Source: Larix sibirica
Taxonomy: Eukaryota > Streptophyta > Pinopsida > Pinales > Pinaceae
DNA length: 20,256 nucleotides
Assembly (NCBI GenBank): GCA_004151065.3
Contig: NWUY0300011960.1
Coordinates: 23,239 to 43,494 of the forward strand
Direction: 5' to 3'
Of the stretch, positions 18,494-20,256 are shown one piece after another. The first letter of the stretch is position 1, and each line of letters begins with the position of its first letter. The translations under genes were made by a program, and so were the position numbers. The notes under the pieces are model-generated. The model was given only the letters and a program-made list of their open reading frames with translations, ran no database searches and had not been told where the DNA came from.

Positions 18494-19515
18494 GTAAAGG
18501 CTTTTCAAAAGTATTTTTTTGGACATTCCTTATCATTTCCTAACAAGAGGAAAAACAATAAAGGCATAAATTGTACTAATGATTTTGGAAGAGATGGACC
18601 AAATGTTCTTTACCTCAAATGTGCATTATTGTAACGTTTAAAACTTCACAACACCTCATCTCTATAGTGGCTAATCTTTGTAGAATATGAAAGCTATCTT
18701 ATCTCCAGCTATGTGTAAATATCTACTTTTGTTTCTAGCCTCGATCTCATAAATGTTTTGACTCCACCCTTAAAGTACCAGTATATAAGCTCTTTTATAT
18801 TTTGTTTGACTCGATCTTTATGGTATATAAACTCTTATATTTTTTTTGTTTAATTAGTATGTTATTAATGGAATCATCAATCTTCACGAAAATATATTTT
18901 ATAGTTTTTTTGGAAGATGGTAAAATATACCATAATTTAGATTCTTTGTTTTTTTAATTTTTAAATATGGATTGATTTATCATTATTATTTAAGAAATAG
19001 TAAGTTGCAAGATGCTCAAGTTTAAAATAACTTAATGACAGAATTTGATGGCTTTCAAAATAACAAGAGCCAACCTCGTAAATTGGAATGTGTTAGCTTT
19101 GTTGGCATCTTGTTCATATATATTTTGGATTTGAAGGGATTTAAGCTAAAAGAGGAGGTCAAGTTGGACTTTATTTTTACTGGCCACATTTACTTCTTTT
19201 TTTCTCTCATAATCAACCTCATAAATTGGAATGTGTTAGGTTTAATGCTTGGAAACTCTCTCACTTACCATTTTGGTTTCATATTCATATTCATCTCTAC
19301 TTCTTGACAAGAACAAAAATGGGCATGCATGTAATTGAGTATATATCAATTACATTGATTTGATTGTGCTAATTTTTATTGACTTCTAAGTGTATTTGCC
19401 AAAGTGAGTTCATTTGGCCATAAGCAACGTAAAGTGCATGTGAGGTCAATGGTTCTATGATAAGGGAAACCAACATTTGAATTAATTGAATTGTAAACCT
19501 AAATTGGTTCACATG
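18494..19515. other. AT-rich intergenic DNA
   Basis: No gene seen. CAACCTC(G/A)TAAATTGGAATG with TGTTAG occurs at 19073 and again at 19216, suggesting another old local duplication (spacing about 143 bp). Confidence 0.5.
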
Positions 19516-20256
19516 CTAAATCAATATTTTAATTAATGAAATCCCAAATCTAAAATATTTACTATGCAATTTATAAAGTAAATTTAAATTTACAATTTTG
19601 GAAAAATTTCTTTTACAATGACAAATAAAAAAAATGAATATTAAACATTTTTTAATTCAAACTATAATTTTTTTTACATAGCAACTTTCTAACATATTTA
19701 CTTATTATTTTATATTTTTATTTTCACCTCTAGATGAGTGTCATATTAATTGTCCACCATTCAGGTTCACATGCTTAGAAGCCCAACAAAGTACAATACA
19801 TTGTGTAAGTGTTTATTTTATTTAATTTTTTTCTCGGCTTATGACTAAATCAATATTTTAATTAATGAAATCCTAAATCTTAAATATTCACAATGCAATT
19901 TCTATACAATAAATTTAAATTTACAATTTTGAAAAAATTGTCTCACAATGAGAGATAAAAAAATGTATATTAACATTTTTGAATTCAAATTATAACATTT
20001 TTTATCCACATCCTTTTTTTACATAGCAACTTTCTAACATATTTACTTATTATTTTATATTTTTATTTTCACTTCCGTGATTCTAGATGAGTGTCATATT
20101 AGTTGTCCACCATTTAGGTTCACATGCTTAGAAGCCCAACAAAGTACAATACACTTTGTTTAAGTGTTTATTTTATTTAATTTTTTTCTTGGCTTAAGGC
20201 TAAATCAACATTTTAATTAATGAAATCCTAAATCTTAAATATTCACAATGCAATTT
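19516..20256 (+). repeat. Satellite-like tandem array, 329-355 bp unit, cut by the window end
   Basis: Units begin CTAAATCAA(T/C)ATTTTAATTA at 19516, 19845 and 20200. Shared phrases are ACATAGCAACTTTCTAACAT, AGATGAGTGTCATATTA and GGTTCACATGCTTAGAAGCC. The second unit is longer through small insertions near 20000 and 20075. About 2.15 copies are visible and the array runs off the right edge. Confidence 0.88.

Noticed and set aside
1-20256. CRISPR array, bacterial operon or integrated virus
   Set aside because: Spliced gene structure, SINE/LINE relics and plant-type protein rule out a prokaryotic source. No regular direct-repeat/spacer array and no viral replication or capsid domain were seen.

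Overview
The window is plant nuclear DNA. It is AT-rich, has GT/AG introns, holds many decayed repeats (SINE, LINE, satellite-like arrays) and carries one recognisable multi-exon protein gene. The long repeat-filled intron (7,183 nt) and a LINE ORF1 of the DUF4283 type point to a seed plant with a large genome. A gymnosperm is plausible, but the sequence alone does not settle it.

The one convincing gene is on the + strand, with coding sequence from 8005 to 17587 in four exons: 8005-8167, 8334-9910, 10096-10181 and 17365-17587. All three splice junctions keep phase, and the spliced CDS is 2,049 nt (682 codons plus stop). It encodes a plant mid-SUN protein of the SUN3/SUN4/SUN5 (SUCO/Slp1-like) class. 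The order is a basic N-terminus, TM1, an acidic variable region with a 16-residue tandem repeat, a central SUN domain, a coiled coil, and two C-terminal membrane segments. Proteins of this class sit in the ER and nuclear envelope and bind KASH partners in LINC-type complexes.

Upstream, 1-6600 is gene-free repeat-derived DNA: a SINE-like relic, an AGATCT-phased 20-bp array, a 38-bp degenerate minisatellite, a CAACTT-rich short repeat, and two diverged direct copies of a roughly 400-bp element. The proximal promoter (6634-6857) is a 112-bp tandem duplication that carries perfect G-boxes in one copy and mutated ones in the other. The leader (about 7270-8004) has a candidate 5'UTR intron, a longer uORF and a three-codon uORF that stops three bases before the main ATG.

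Intron 3 (10182-17364) holds a SINE with a 21-bp target-site duplication, a second tRNA-like SINE fragment, an antisense LINE ORF1 relic and three local tandem duplications. The last of these (60-bp unit, 17267-17388) duplicates the 3' splice site and the first bases of the final exon. Only the second acceptor gives the membrane-anchored protein; the first leads to a stop after 11 residues.

Downstream is a candidate 3'UTR to about 18005, then AT-rich DNA with one unassigned exon-like block (18353-18493), and a 329-355 bp tandem array running off the right edge. I found no convincing sign of a wholly new system. The most notable observations are the duplicated splice acceptor, the uORF/start arrangement and the duplicated G-box promoter block.
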